NCBI GenBank assembly: GCA_964439815.1
Contig: CAYTPO010000226.1
Span: forward strand, 1 to 42,329
Source of the DNA: JALSHZ01 sp964439815
Lineage (GTDB): Bacteria; Pseudomonadota; Gammaproteobacteria; UWMA-0217
Direction of reading: 5' to 3'
Length of the DNA stretch: 42,329 bases
Below, in pieces: positions 25,289 through 33,665 of the stretch. Every line of letters starts with the position of its first letter. The first letter of the stretch is position 1. The notes below the pieces were generated by a model. That model searched no databases, was not told where the DNA came from, and was given only the letters and a program-made list of their open reading frames with translations. A program made the position numbers and the translations under genes.

Positions 25289-25535
25289 GTAACCCCGTCT
25301 TATTCATGGTGGATCGCGGATCCTGGCGCTGGACTGGTGCGTCTGGGCGCCGCTCTGAAGCGCAATAGCTACAACTTGAGTGAGGAGCAAGCGCAGGCGT
25401 GTCAGAACAAGCCAGGGCCGTGATAGGCTGAAGCCTCTCACCATTTGGGTGAAACGGGCCTGTCAAGGGTTTATCACGGCTTTCATTTACTTATCATCGG
25501 CTTTAGCCGCGACCATGAATAAGACGGGGTAACTA
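25289..25535. mobile_element. Element with 21–22 base inverted ends, possibly a transposon remnant
   Basis: The left end GTAACCCCGTCTTATTCATG and the right end CATGAATAAGACGGGGTAAC are inverted copies with one difference, framing about 247 bases. On the plus strand a short open stretch reads RLGAALKRNSYNLSEEQAQA, faintly like a piece of an ISL3-type transposase, followed by a stop. It is probably an internally deleted insertion sequence. The right end adjoins the family C repeat. Confidence 0.6.
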
Positions 25536-25649
25536 CTCAGCTCACCTCTGAAATCCATTGTTTCTACGTTAAGAAATGGTCATTTACGCTTGTAAACTCA
25601 TATTTTTCGCCTTGATCTGAAGGATTTCAAAGGCAATCCGAGCAGCTAC
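25531..25649. repeat. Family C repeat, copy 1, 119 bp
   Basis: Starts with GTAACT and ends near GCAGCTAC. It aligns along its full length with 41871–41990 (for example ACGCTTGTAAACTC against ACGATTGTAAACTC, and GGCAATCCGAGCAG against GGCAATCCGGGCAG). By eye the two are roughly 70% identical. Each copy lies upstream of a gene start and could affect its promoter. No coding potential. Confidence 0.65.
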
Positions 25650-25721
25650 TGCTCATGAGGGCTACTTGCTGAATGGTTATTTTTTTGCCTGAAAACCGCT
25701 TTCACGTTAGATTAATAACCT

Positions 25722-26261
25722 ATGAATCCTGTTTTGCTGATATTGCTGTTGTTTGTGCCACTGGCTGGCTCGGCCGAGATTTATCGTTGGGTGGACAAGG
25801 ACGGCCAACTGCATTTTTCCGACCAGAAACCTCCCAATCTCTCCACAGTCGAAGAGGTGACGATCAGCAATCCCAATGTGGTTTCGCCACCGGGTAGCAG
25901 CGCATCCGGATCGGTAGGCAGCAAGACACCAAATCGTGCAGCGACTGCTGCGACGGCACCGCCGCGTTACAAGAATCTCGTGCTCGTTTCTCCCGGGAAT
26001 GATGAGGCAATACGTGCCAACTCCGGGCAGGTTTCAGTCAACTGCTCGCTCGAACCCGCGCTTGGCACCAAGGCGGGGCATCAGATCACCGTGGTCATCG
26101 ATGGTCGCAGGATAACGGGCCTGACCTCCTGTGGTACAACGCTCAGGCAGCTTGATCGTGGCACCCACACAATTCACGTTGAAGTGGTGGATTCCCTTGG
26201 CAAGCTATTGATTTCTTCTCCAAAACACACTTTTCATATCCTGCGAACCTCCAGATTGTAA
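25722..26261 (+). CDS. DUF4124 domain-containing secreted protein
   Basis: 179 residues with a short signal peptide (MNPVLLILLLFVPLAGSAE) directly followed by IYRWVDKDGQLHFSDQKP, the defining DUF4124 pattern. A Ser/Ala/Thr-rich linker separates it from a C-terminal beta-rich domain (residues about 85–175) with two cysteines (VNCSLEP, LTSCGTTL). It is exported and its molecular function is unknown. A DUF4124 gene between glnA and the NtrBC genes is common in gammaproteobacteria, which supports the call but not a nitrogen role. The original link to glnA is interrupted by the inserted elements. Confidence 0.85.
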   Translation: MNPVLLILLLFVPLAGSAEIYRWVDKDGQLHFSDQKPPNLSTVEEVTISNPNVVSPPGSSASGSVGSKTPNRAATAATAPPRYKNLVLVSPGNDEAIRANSGQVSVNCSLEPALGTKAGHQITVVIDGRRITGLTSCGTTLRQLDRGTHTIHVEVVDSLGKLLISSPKHTFHILRTSRL

Positions 26262-26292
26262 TTCCGGCATCAAAGTTGCTTTAATATCTTGC

Positions 26293-27339
26293 ATGCAGCA
26301 ACCCGACTACAAGCAACTCCTCGACAGCATGGATTCCGCGATGATCCAGCTCAATCCCGAGCTGGAGTTTGTCTATCTCAATCCGGCGGCCGAAATGCTG
26401 CTGGCTACCAGCAACAAGCAGTTGCAGGGGCGCACTGTCGAGGACTATTGTGGCAAGGAGTGCGAGCTGCAATCGCTGGCACGGCAAACGTTGCACAGTG
26501 GACAGACCATCACACGCCGCGAGTTGAATATCACCATGGCGGGTGAGCGCGAGGCCACTGTCAATCTGACCATGTCGGCCTTGGGTGGCAATCGCGGCGT
26601 GTTGCTCGAAATACATCCGATTGGCCGGCTCTATTCGATTGCCCAGGAAACCGTACGTCAGGAGGAGTACGCGGCGACACGCTCGCTGCTGCGGGGTCTG
26701 GCGCATGAAATCAAGAATCCGCTGGGAGGCATCCGTGGAGCGGCACAGCTGCTTGAAGGCGAGTTCAGTGATCCCGAGCTGAAGTCCTATACGGAAATCA
26801 TCATCAATGAAACGGATCGGCTCAAACGGCTCATCGATCGCATGATCGGTCCTCGCCACGTCCCGGACGACTGCCGCATCAATATCCATGAAATCAGTGA
26901 GCGGGTAGTCCAGTTGATCACTGCAGAGGCGGGTAGCGGCATCAGCGTTGTTCGCAACTATGATCCCAGTATTCCGGATCTCCGGGGGGATGCGGACCAG
27001 CTGATTCAGGCGACGCTCAATATAGCTCGCAATGCACTCGAAGCCCTCACCGAGGCCGGAAAGGGCGGCGAAATCAGATTTGTTACCCGGATACTGCGGA
27101 ACTACACCATTGGCGGCAAGCAGCAGAATCTCGTGGTGCGGCTGAGTATCAGGGATAATGGGCCGGGCATTCCCAAGAAACTGAAAAATCAGGTGTTTTT
27201 CCCGCTGATTTCCAGCAAGGCCAGCGGTACCGGATTGGGCCTGTCTGTCGCCCAGGCCATCATTACTTCTCATGGTGGTCTGATCAAATTCGAATCAACA
27301 GAGGAAGAGACATCCTTTGATATCCTGTTACCGTTATGA
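26293..27339 (+). CDS. glnL: Nitrogen regulation sensor histidine kinase NtrB
   Basis: 348 residues. A PAS domain (about residues 5–115) is followed by the H-box RGLAHEIKNPLGG with the phosphorylated His at 138, the N-box NIARNALEAL, and the ATP-lid regions DNGPGIP and SGTGLGLSVAQAI. There are no membrane segments, so it is cytoplasmic, as NtrB is. With PII it controls phosphorylation of NtrC according to nitrogen status. The stop overlaps the start of the NtrC gene by 4 bases. Confidence 0.96.
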   Translation: MQQPDYKQLLDSMDSAMIQLNPELEFVYLNPAAEMLLATSNKQLQGRTVEDYCGKECELQSLARQTLHSGQTITRRELNITMAGEREATVNLTMSALGGNRGVLLEIHPIGRLYSIAQETVRQEEYAATRSLLRGLAHEIKNPLGGIRGAAQLLEGEFSDPELKSYTEIIINETDRLKRLIDRMIGPRHVPDDCRINIHEISERVVQLITAEAGSGISVVRNYDPSIPDLRGDADQLIQATLNIARNALEALTEAGKGGEIRFVTRILRNYTIGGKQQNLVVRLSIRDNGPGIPKKLKNQVFFPLISSKASGTGLGLSVAQAIITSHGGLIKFESTEEETSFDILLPL

Positions 27340-28760
27340 ATAGCCTGACCGATGTCGTCTGGATCGTCGATGATGATGATTCGATCCGCTGGGTGCTCGA
27401 CAAGGCCATGCAAAAGGCCGGCATCAAGACACGTACCTTCAGCACGGGCGATGAGGTGTTCACCGCATTGCAGCAGGAGATACCGGCGGCCCTGATTACC
27501 GACATCAAGATGCCCGGCATGGACGGCCTGGCATTGCTTGAGAAGGTACAGGAGATTGACGCCGAGCTGCCCGTTATCGTGATCACCGCGCATTCCGATC
27601 TTGACAGCACGGTATCCGCCTACAAGGGTGGGGCTTTCGAATACCTGCCCAAGCCTTTCGATATCCAGGAAGCGGTTACCCTGGTGAAGCGCGCGTTTGC
27701 GGCGCGTCATGAACAGGCGGGACATCCTGCCAATGGCATTGCGCCTTCGCAGGATTTTCTTGGAGAATCCCCGGCCATGCAGGAGGTGTTCCGCATCATT
27801 GGTCGGCTGAGCGTATCGCCCATCAATGTGCTGGTGACCGGGGAATCCGGTACTGGAAAGGAGCTGGTTGCTCAGGCATTGCACAAGCATGGGCCGCGAG
27901 CCAACAACCCTTTCATCGCAATCAATACCGCCGCCATTCCACGTGATCTTCTGGAATCCGAGTTGTTTGGCCATGAAAAAGGTGCGTTCACCGGCGCTCA
28001 GGCCTTGCGTCAGGGGCGATTCGAGCAGGCCAATGGCGGTACGCTCTTTCTTGATGAAATCGGGGATATGCCGGCGGAATTGCAGACCCGGTTACTGCGA
28101 GTGCTGGCCGATGGCACCTTCTATCGCGTGGGCGGCAGAGACCCGGTCAAGGTGGATGTCCGTATCGTGGCGGCTACCCACCAGAATCTGGAAGACCTGG
28201 TTGCTCAGGGCAAATTTCGCGAAGACCTGTTTCATCGTCTCAATGTCATCCGTATCCAGATACCCAGCCTGCGGGAACGGCGTGAGGACATCCCCGCGCT
28301 GATTCAGCATTTCCTGAAAAAGGCGGCGGCTGAAACAGGGGAAGAACCCAAGTTCATACGGCTGGAGGTCATTGACTGCCTGACCGGGCTTGATTGGCCA
28401 GGTAATGTCCGTCAACTGGAAAACACCTGCCGCTGGCTGGCTGTCATGGCTGCAGGCAAGGAAATCCGGCTCAGTGATCTGCCGCCGGATCTGCAAAAAA
28501 CCTCTCCGGGTGAGCCTGTACAAACTCTGTCGCAGGAGTGGCAGTCCCGGCTGGCGGCCTGGGCGACGCTGGAACTCGAGCAGGGAGCAGATCATCTGCT
28601 GGTCGATACCGTGGCGCAGGTGGAGGAGATACTCATCCGTGCGGCGCTGGCACATACCGGAGGCTACAAGAAGGAAGCCGCCAAACTGCTTGGCTGGGGA
28701 CGAAACACGCTGACGCGCAAGATCAAGGAGCTGGGCCTCGCCGAGTTTGAAAGCGCGTAA
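27336..28760 (+). CDS. glnG: Nitrogen regulation response regulator NtrC
   Basis: 474 residues. The receiver domain has the acidic pocket DDDDS and phospho-acceptor Asp 56 in LITDIKMPG. The AAA+ domain has Walker A GESGTGKE, the sigma-54 contact loop GAFTGA, Walker B GGTLFLDEIGD and the arginine-finger region. The C-terminal Fis-type helix-turn-helix reads KKEAAKLLGWGRNTLTRKIKEL. It should bind the three sites upstream of glnA at 23224–23271 and activate the sigma-54 promoter at 23377. Confidence 0.97.
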   Translation: MNSLTDVVWIVDDDDSIRWVLDKAMQKAGIKTRTFSTGDEVFTALQQEIPAALITDIKMPGMDGLALLEKVQEIDAELPVIVITAHSDLDSTVSAYKGGAFEYLPKPFDIQEAVTLVKRAFAARHEQAGHPANGIAPSQDFLGESPAMQEVFRIIGRLSVSPINVLVTGESGTGKELVAQALHKHGPRANNPFIAINTAAIPRDLLESELFGHEKGAFTGAQALRQGRFEQANGGTLFLDEIGDMPAELQTRLLRVLADGTFYRVGGRDPVKVDVRIVAATHQNLEDLVAQGKFREDLFHRLNVIRIQIPSLRERREDIPALIQHFLKKAAAETGEEPKFIRLEVIDCLTGLDWPGNVRQLENTCRWLAVMAAGKEIRLSDLPPDLQKTSPGEPVQTLSQEWQSRLAAWATLELEQGADHLLVDTVAQVEEILIRAALAHTGGYKKEAAKLLGWGRNTLTRKIKELGLAEFESA

Positions 28761-28816
28761 CGGGGTTCGGTCTGGCTCCGGTATTCGCTCATTGAGTAGA
28801 TGCAGTGGCAGCCGGG

Positions 28817-29479
28817 TTACTGAGCTTCTACCGGCAGGCCGGCCAGTTTCCACTCGGGCAGTCCACCTTCGAGGCGGTGGGCATTGAATCCCCTTTCCCG
28901 CAGCCTTGCCACGGCGTCGAAAGCCAGTACGCAGTGAGGCCCGCGGCAGTAGGCGACCACCTCCTGTTCCTGATTGATTTCGTCCAGATGTTTTTCCAGC
29001 TCGTCCAGGGGGATGTTGATTGCGCCTGGAAGGTGCCCGGCGGCAAATTCCTCGGGAGGTCGTACATCCAGTACGGATACCAGCCCGGCCCGAACCCGCT
29101 CCAGCAATTTGCCGGCAGGTATCGCTTCCAGGCTGTCCTTTACCTTCAGAAAGTCGTTGACCAGGCGATCCACATCGGCGATATGGCGCTCTGCAACCTC
29201 GCGCAGTGTTGCCAGCAGGGCTGACACGTCCTGTCCGCTGAGGCGGTAGATTACCTTGTGTCCCTCCTTGCGATTGGTGACCAGGCCGGCTTGCTTCAAT
29301 TGTTGCAAGTGCTGGGAGGTGTTGGCTACCGTCAGCCCGGAGACCTTGGACAATGCGTCGACACTGCGTTCACCCTGAGCGAGAAACTCCAGCAATTCCA
29401 GCCGATAGCCGTTGCTCATCGCCTTGGCGACACGGGCGAACTGGTTGAACAGCTCATGTTTGAAGTTTTGTGTTGACAT
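28817..29479 (-). CDS. ArsR-family regulator fused to a rhodanese domain
   Basis: 220 residues from ATG 29479 (MSTQNFKHEL); upstream in-frame codons run into the promoter palindrome and are not used. The N-terminal winged helix contains LELLEFLAQGERSVDALSK and VANTSQHLQQLKQAGLV. The C-terminal rhodanese domain contains SVLDVRPPEEFAAGHLPGA and the catalytic loop VVAYCRGPHCVLA, with Cys in CRGPHC. Such fusions are thought to sense sulfur species or metals. The inverted repeat at 29502–29525 just upstream is a likely autoregulatory site. It converges with glnG. Confidence 0.92.
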   Translation of the reverse strand: MSTQNFKHELFNQFARVAKAMSNGYRLELLEFLAQGERSVDALSKVSGLTVANTSQHLQQLKQAGLVTNRKEGHKVIYRLSGQDVSALLATLREVAERHIADVDRLVNDFLKVKDSLEAIPAGKLLERVRAGLVSVLDVRPPEEFAAGHLPGAINIPLDELEKHLDEINQEQEVVAYCRGPHCVLAFDAVARLRERGFNAHRLEGGLPEWKLAGLPVEAQ

Positions 29480-29501
29480 CTCATCCGGCCTGATCTTTAC
29501 T

Positions 29502-29525
29502 ATATTCAATGAATCTATTGAATAT
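29502..29525. promoter_or_regulatory. Perfect 9-base inverted repeat, likely ArsR-type operator
   Basis: ATATTCAAT, a 6-base spacer and ATTGAATAT lie 22 bases upstream of the ArsR–rhodanese start. AT-rich palindromes of this type are typical operators of ArsR/SmtB regulators, so autoregulation is likely. Confidence 0.75.
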
Positions 29526-29606
29526 GTGACGATACAGAGTATAACACCTGAATCCGAGGTTTTGGCCCGTCTTGTTGATGCTGGATTGCAGGCGTTCCGG
29601 AACAAG

Positions 29607-29770
29607 CCAGGAGCCTGTCCGAGAATAGGAGTCGTAGCGAGGGAAAGCCATTTGAGGGCATTTTTTCACTGATTTGAGGAGAATATTGGTTATATTTGAC
29701 GAAAATCAGGGGGAAAAGGGCCAAAATGGCTTTTCCGCAGTAGGCTCCCTATACTCCGACAGGCTCCTGG
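29607..29770. repeat. Family B small mobile element, copy 2, 164 bp
   Basis: Nearly identical in its body to 25079–25244, including AATATTGGTTATATTTGACG. It is bounded by CCAG on the left and CTGG on the right instead of CTAG, and it lies between genes. A partial family D repeat follows at 29801–29855; the rest of the 401-base gap shows nothing more than the operator at 29502. Confidence 0.85.
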
Positions 29771-29800
29771 GGCCACCACCAAGAACAAGACCAGTTAATG

Positions 29801-29855
29801 AGGATGGATGGTGCCAGCGCTTGCGCCAGTCGCCATGTTCGAGCCTCGGGTTCAG
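29801..29855. repeat. Partial family D repeat
   Basis: GTTCGAGCCTCGGGTTCAGG matches the end of the repeat at 16507–16635, and GATGGATGGTGCCAGCGC resembles parts of other copies. Only one end is recognisable. Confidence 0.4.
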
Positions 29856-29880
29856 GCAACAGATATCAGGGTGATACAGG

Positions 29881-30765
29881 ATGAATTGGGAAAGAATAAT
29901 TCTCGAGCATGAGCTGTTTGTGCGGCTCGGGTTCTTCTTCGGCATCTTTGCCATCATGGCGGTGTGGGAGGTGCGCGCGCCGCGTCGGGCGTTAACGGTT
30001 TCCAAAACCCTGCGCTGGGTGAGTAATGTTGGTCTGGTGTTTCTCAACAGCTTCATTCTTCGTCTGTTGTTTCCGGCCGCCGCGACCGGCGTGGCCATTG
30101 TGGCGCAGCAGCAGGGTTGGGGTATCCTCAACTATTATCAGGTAGCATTCGGCCCGGCCGTTCTGCTTGCCGTTATTGCCATGGATCTGGTCATCTATCT
30201 GCAGCATGTCATGGTGCATGCCATCCCTGTGTTGTGGCGTTTGCATCGTGTCCATCATGCCGATCTCGACTACGACGTCACTACCGGTGCACGCTTTCAC
30301 CCGCTGGAAATTATCCTCTCCATGCTGATCAAATTTGCCACGATCATGGTGTTGGGTCCACCCGTCGTAGCCGTGGTGATCTTTGAAGTCGTTCTCAATG
30401 CCACCGCCATGTTCAATCATGGCAATGTTGGCCTGCCGCACAGCCTGGATCGTGTGTTGCGCTGGTTTCTGGTCACCCCCGACATGCATCGTGTCCACCA
30501 TTCCGTCGAGGACAATGAAACCAACAGCAATTTCGGTTTCAGCCTGACTTGGTGGGATCGGTTGTTCGGCACCTATCGTGCCGAACCTCGTGACGGCCAG
30601 TTGGGCATGACGATCGGTATTCATGGCTACCGTGATCCCGGGCAGGTTGACCGGCTGCCCGGCATGCTGGTACTGCCTTTTGTCGGCGAGATTACCGGTT
30701 ATGCAATCAATCGGCGAGAGTGGAGCAAGCCGGAGGATTCAACAGGCGGAGAGGCAGGTAAATAG
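29881..30765 (+). CDS. Fatty acid hydroxylase / sterol desaturase family membrane protein
   Basis: 294 residues with about four membrane segments in the first half and the di-iron histidine clusters of the family: LQHVMVH, LHRVHHAD and, later, MHRVHHSVEDNETNSNFG. Members use O2 to hydroxylate or desaturate lipids and sterol-like molecules, or cleave ether lipids. The substrate here cannot be read from the sequence. It stands alone, with the elements and repeats upstream and a convergent gene downstream, and its ATG follows GATACAGG. Confidence 0.9.
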   Translation: MNWERIILEHELFVRLGFFFGIFAIMAVWEVRAPRRALTVSKTLRWVSNVGLVFLNSFILRLLFPAAATGVAIVAQQQGWGILNYYQVAFGPAVLLAVIAMDLVIYLQHVMVHAIPVLWRLHRVHHADLDYDVTTGARFHPLEIILSMLIKFATIMVLGPPVVAVVIFEVVLNATAMFNHGNVGLPHSLDRVLRWFLVTPDMHRVHHSVEDNETNSNFGFSLTWWDRLFGTYRAEPRDGQLGMTIGIHGYRDPGQVDRLPGMLVLPFVGEITGYAINRREWSKPEDSTGGEAGK

Positions 30766-30825
30766 CCGAAACTCAAGTAAACCACATCGGGTGAAACTGC
30801 TTGGCGGTGAGCCGAGTAGCGACCG

Positions 30826-31581
30826 TCACGGTTTGTGCGTTACCTTGTAGTCATCAAAAAATACCACGCTGTCTGCCTTCGTCCAGATACCAACCTTGCC
30901 AGCTACCGGGGCGGGCAACTTGTGCGCCAGATACTGCTTTCCATTGACGTAACCCTTGACGACATTACCCTTGACCTTCAACGTCAGGTTGTGCCACTGG
31001 CGTGAAGGTGTCCTTACGTTTCTCACCCAGCTGACCGAGCTTCGTCTGCCGTGCTTGAATCGCCACAGCACCAGGTTGTTTTCCAGAGGATTGGCGCGCA
31101 ATGCATAGTAGTCGCCATTGGGTTTCAGGTCGAAGAGAATGCCGGCGCCCTGATCGATCCTCCCGGCAATCGCCTTGAACCGCATCGAGATGATGCCGTT
31201 GGAAAAGCTATCCACCCGTTTGAAGACTGCGAACGGGTAGTAGGCATAGGCTTTTACATTATCCAGAAATTCGGCGTAGCGTTCTCCGTAGAGGGCGCGA
31301 GCCTTGTCGGCCAGGCCTGCCGAGGCCTGACCCCGACGCCATTTGCGGCCATCGACGACGAGTACCCTGTTTTCCTTGTCGACGCCGATTATCCAGTTGC
31401 CTACTGCTGGTGTGAAAGAAACGGGGGGTGCGCCAACGGTCTCTTTCGAGAAATCTTCTGTGACTGTGGTTACGATTGCAGTTGCGGGATTGCCTTCTGC
31501 GGAGGCGCTCTCTGCGGCCATGAATGAAAAGGTCAGTATGGCCATGGCCGTCAGGGTGAAAAATGTCTTGTCAGCCTTCAT
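30826..31581 (-). CDS. Secreted laminin-G-like / DUF1080-like beta-sandwich protein
   Basis: 251 residues from ATG 31581 with AGGAGG about 7 bases upstream. A signal peptide (ending ESASAEG) precedes a jelly-roll type domain with DFSKETVGAPP, GNWIIGVDKENRVLVV, GAGILFDLKPNGDYYALR, WHNLTLKVKGNVVKGYVNGK and GKVGIWTKADSVVFFDDYKV, a pattern of concanavalin-like carbohydrate-binding or 3-keto-glycoside hydrolase-related domains. No catalytic residues can be named. The start overlaps the 3' end of the ABC permease gene by 11 bases, so the two products probably act together. Confidence 0.75.
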   Translation of the reverse strand: MKADKTFFTLTAMAILTFSFMAAESASAEGNPATAIVTTVTEDFSKETVGAPPVSFTPAVGNWIIGVDKENRVLVVDGRKWRRGQASAGLADKARALYGERYAEFLDNVKAYAYYPFAVFKRVDSFSNGIISMRFKAIAGRIDQGAGILFDLKPNGDYYALRANPLENNLVLWRFKHGRRSSVSWVRNVRTPSRQWHNLTLKVKGNVVKGYVNGKQYLAHKLPAPVAGKVGIWTKADSVVFFDDYKVTHKP

Positions 31582-32953
31582 TTGATTTACCTCCTGAGAG
31601 ATGGAAAGAAGCTGGTGAGTGTTGGAATACCCAGGCCAGTAGCAGGAAAAACAGGGGTAGTACCAGATAAAACCACCATTGACTCGATGATGCACTGGCC
31701 ACCAGTGGGTGTCCGGAGTAGCTGAATTGAGGGTTGGTTGCTACCTTCTGGCCCGCCAACGCGTGAATCAGAGGCAGTATTTCCAGCGCGCTGGTGGAAT
31801 AGCTCTCATCATGCTTGTCCTGATAATCGTATTCGATCAGGCCGTAGTTGTCGCTTTCCGGCGAGCCGAACAGCCCCGTTGCCGGGGATTCGGCATAGAT
31901 GATCTGCAGTCGCGGCAGCACCCGACGCAGTTTTGACAGCACCGAGTGTTCGAGGTCATACAGCCGGCCATCCTCGCGCGACAGATGAATCGTGATTTTC
32001 AATGGTGCCTGCATTGCCTCAAGCGCCTGTGTCTCTGCAGGGTTGAAGGAGTGCCGATGATTCTCAGTCATGTCCAGATACAGGGGATTCTGCATAACCA
32101 GCCAGTTGAGCGTGACCAGAGCTCCGAAGAGCCAGGCCAGCGACTGCAATTTACTCCCCAATTTGCGACCGGGATGAAGAAGGATCGAAGCAGAGAGGAA
32201 GAACAGCAATGACAGGGAGAGAAATCCGCTCATGGCTGTCGAGGACAGCAGGCCACTTTCGAATTGTCGCAACAGGGTTGTCAGGGAGCCTTGGCTCAGC
32301 CATGCCATCCAGCCGCCACCACTGGCCGCAAAATCCAGTACCCAGGAGCCCAGTGTTGCCGCAAGGCAAATCATTGCGGCGGTCGCCAGGGTGGTGGAAA
32401 TCACGGCTGCAAACATGGCGATGCAGGCAATGGTCAGGGTGTAGAGCGCATGGCCCGGAATCAGGGCAAGCAGCTCGGGATAATGGACGTTACCGCCCAG
32501 AAAATGCCAGATGGCCAGTGCAGATAGGCCGGGAACAAGGAGAAGCAGACCGGCTATTGCCAGCGCCGCCAGTTTGATGCTGTTCAAGGTGAGTGGTGAC
32601 AGTGGCAATTGCAGCAATAGCTTCTGCGTGCCTGTCTGTTTGTCCTGCCCCACCAGGCGGATGACCACAAAGGGAAAAAGGAGGGTCTCGACCAGATAGT
32701 AGGCGCCACAGGTGGGTACGAAAATGCCCTCCATGGGATTCATGCCGCTGGCCAGTTCCGGGTAGGCAAGCGCTGTCTTGCTGGCCTGGCTGAAAAGGTC
32801 AACCGCCTGGATGAAACTGTAGCCAACCAGCAATGACAGGATCACCAGCAGGATCCACAGGGAGGGGGATAGAAGCAAGGCACGCACCTCCTGTAGCAGA
32901 AGCAGTTGTATGAGGCGACTCCTATTCTCGGACGGTCTCCTAGACAATTGCAA
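31571..32953 (-). CDS. ABC-2 type permease with a GldG-like periplasmic domain
   Basis: 460 residues if started at TTG 32953. Six or so membrane segments occupy residues about 30–290 (for example LWILLVILSLLVGYSFIQAV), then about 120 extracytoplasmic residues (KITIHLSREDGRLYDLEHSV, LPRLQIIYAES) resemble the GldG/ABC_transp_aux type domain, and one final segment follows. The first 14 residues (LSRRPSENRSRL region) are encoded by the leftover end of a family B element, so the original N-terminus and start may be lost. It overlaps the ATPase gene upstream and a secreted protein gene downstream. The exported substrate is unknown. Confidence 0.8.
   Translation of the reverse strand: MQLSRRPSENRSRLIQLLLLQEVRALLLSPSLWILLVILSLLVGYSFIQAVDLFSQASKTALAYPELASGMNPMEGIFVPTCGAYYLVETLLFPFVVIRLVGQDKQTGTQKLLLQLPLSPLTLNSIKLAALAIAGLLLLVPGLSALAIWHFLGGNVHYPELLALIPGHALYTLTIACIAMFAAVISTTLATAAMICLAATLGSWVLDFAASGGGWMAWLSQGSLTTLLRQFESGLLSSTAMSGFLSLSLLFFLSASILLHPGRKLGSKLQSLAWLFGALVTLNWLVMQNPLYLDMTENHRHSFNPAETQALEAMQAPLKITIHLSREDGRLYDLEHSVLSKLRRVLPRLQIIYAESPATGLFGSPESDNYGLIEYDYQDKHDESYSTSALEILPLIHALAGQKVATNPQFSYSGHPLVASASSSQWWFYLVLPLFFLLLAWVFQHSPASFHLSGGKSNEG
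32916..32943. repeat. Single leftover end of a family B element
   Basis: The 28 bases read on the minus strand as CTAGGAGACCGTCCGAGAAT followed by AGGAGTCG, matching the outer end of 25079–25244. No second end is nearby. It supplies the stop codon of the ATPase gene and the first codons of the permease gene. Confidence 0.8.
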
Positions 32954-33665
32954 GAAACACCTCCTCCAGACCCCCGGCAGTCAGGCCTGCCTGCTGGCGC
33001 AGTTCATCCAGGTTGCCTGTAGCCGCCACGGTTCCTTCATTGAGCAGCAGAAAGCGATCGCAGATTTTCTCGGCCTCTGACAACTGGTGGATCGATAGCA
33101 GCAGGGTTCGCCCTGCCAGTGTTTCCCGCAGTAATGCCATGACGCCCAGTGTCTGGCGTAGATCGAAACCGTCGAAGGGTTCATCGAGCATCAGCAAGGG
33201 TTGGGGGGAAAGCAGGCCGATGGTGAGTAGCAGGCGTCGGCGATAGCCCTTGGAGAGTGCGTGTACCCGCTTGGCGAGAACCCCATCCAGGTTCAGGCGT
33301 TTGATGAGTAACCGGTATCGGGAGTCTTCTGCACCATAGATTTGGTGAAAGAAACCGAGAACGGAACCAACCCTGTGATCCGCATAGGGCAGGATGCCAT
33401 CAGGAAGGTAGTAGAGAACCCGGCTGCTTTGTTGTGGTGACAGTGGTTGATCCTTCCAGCACATCGATCCGGAGTCACAAGGCAGCAATCCGGTCATGCA
33501 CTCCATCAAGGTGGTCTTGCCCGCGCCATTGGGGCCAATGATGCCAAGGATCTCGCCGGGATATACAGCGAAACCAATGTTTGCAAGAACCTGGATGTCG
33601 CCAAAGCGCTTGGAAATATCTTCGCATCGCAATATTGCGGAGTCTGTCAATGCCAGGTTCGTCAT
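32940..33665 (-). CDS. ABC transporter ATP-binding protein
   Basis: 241 residues from ATG 33665, chosen because the upstream in-frame extension is low-complexity and unlike the family. Walker A GPNGAGKTT, the signature-like LSKGYRRRLLLTIGLL, Walker B LLMLDEPFDGFD and the switch His in LLSIHQLSEAEKI are present. It should power the ABC-2 permease encoded next to it, an exporter arrangement as in NosF/NosY or Gld systems. Its stop codon TAG is contributed by the CTAG of an element end. The 544 bases upstream hold a partial family D repeat and a family A element and no clear gene. Confidence 0.93.
   Translation of the reverse strand: MTNLALTDSAILRCEDISKRFGDIQVLANIGFAVYPGEILGIIGPNGAGKTTLMECMTGLLPCDSGSMCWKDQPLSPQQSSRVLYYLPDGILPYADHRVGSVLGFFHQIYGAEDSRYRLLIKRLNLDGVLAKRVHALSKGYRRRLLLTIGLLSPQPLLMLDEPFDGFDLRQTLGVMALLRETLAGRTLLLSIHQLSEAEKICDRFLLLNEGTVAATGNLDELRQQAGLTAGGLEEVFLAIV

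Noticed and set aside
25179..25466. Minus-strand open frame across the terminator and the element
   Set aside because: It spans a rho-independent terminator and two mobile elements and has no protein-like pattern.
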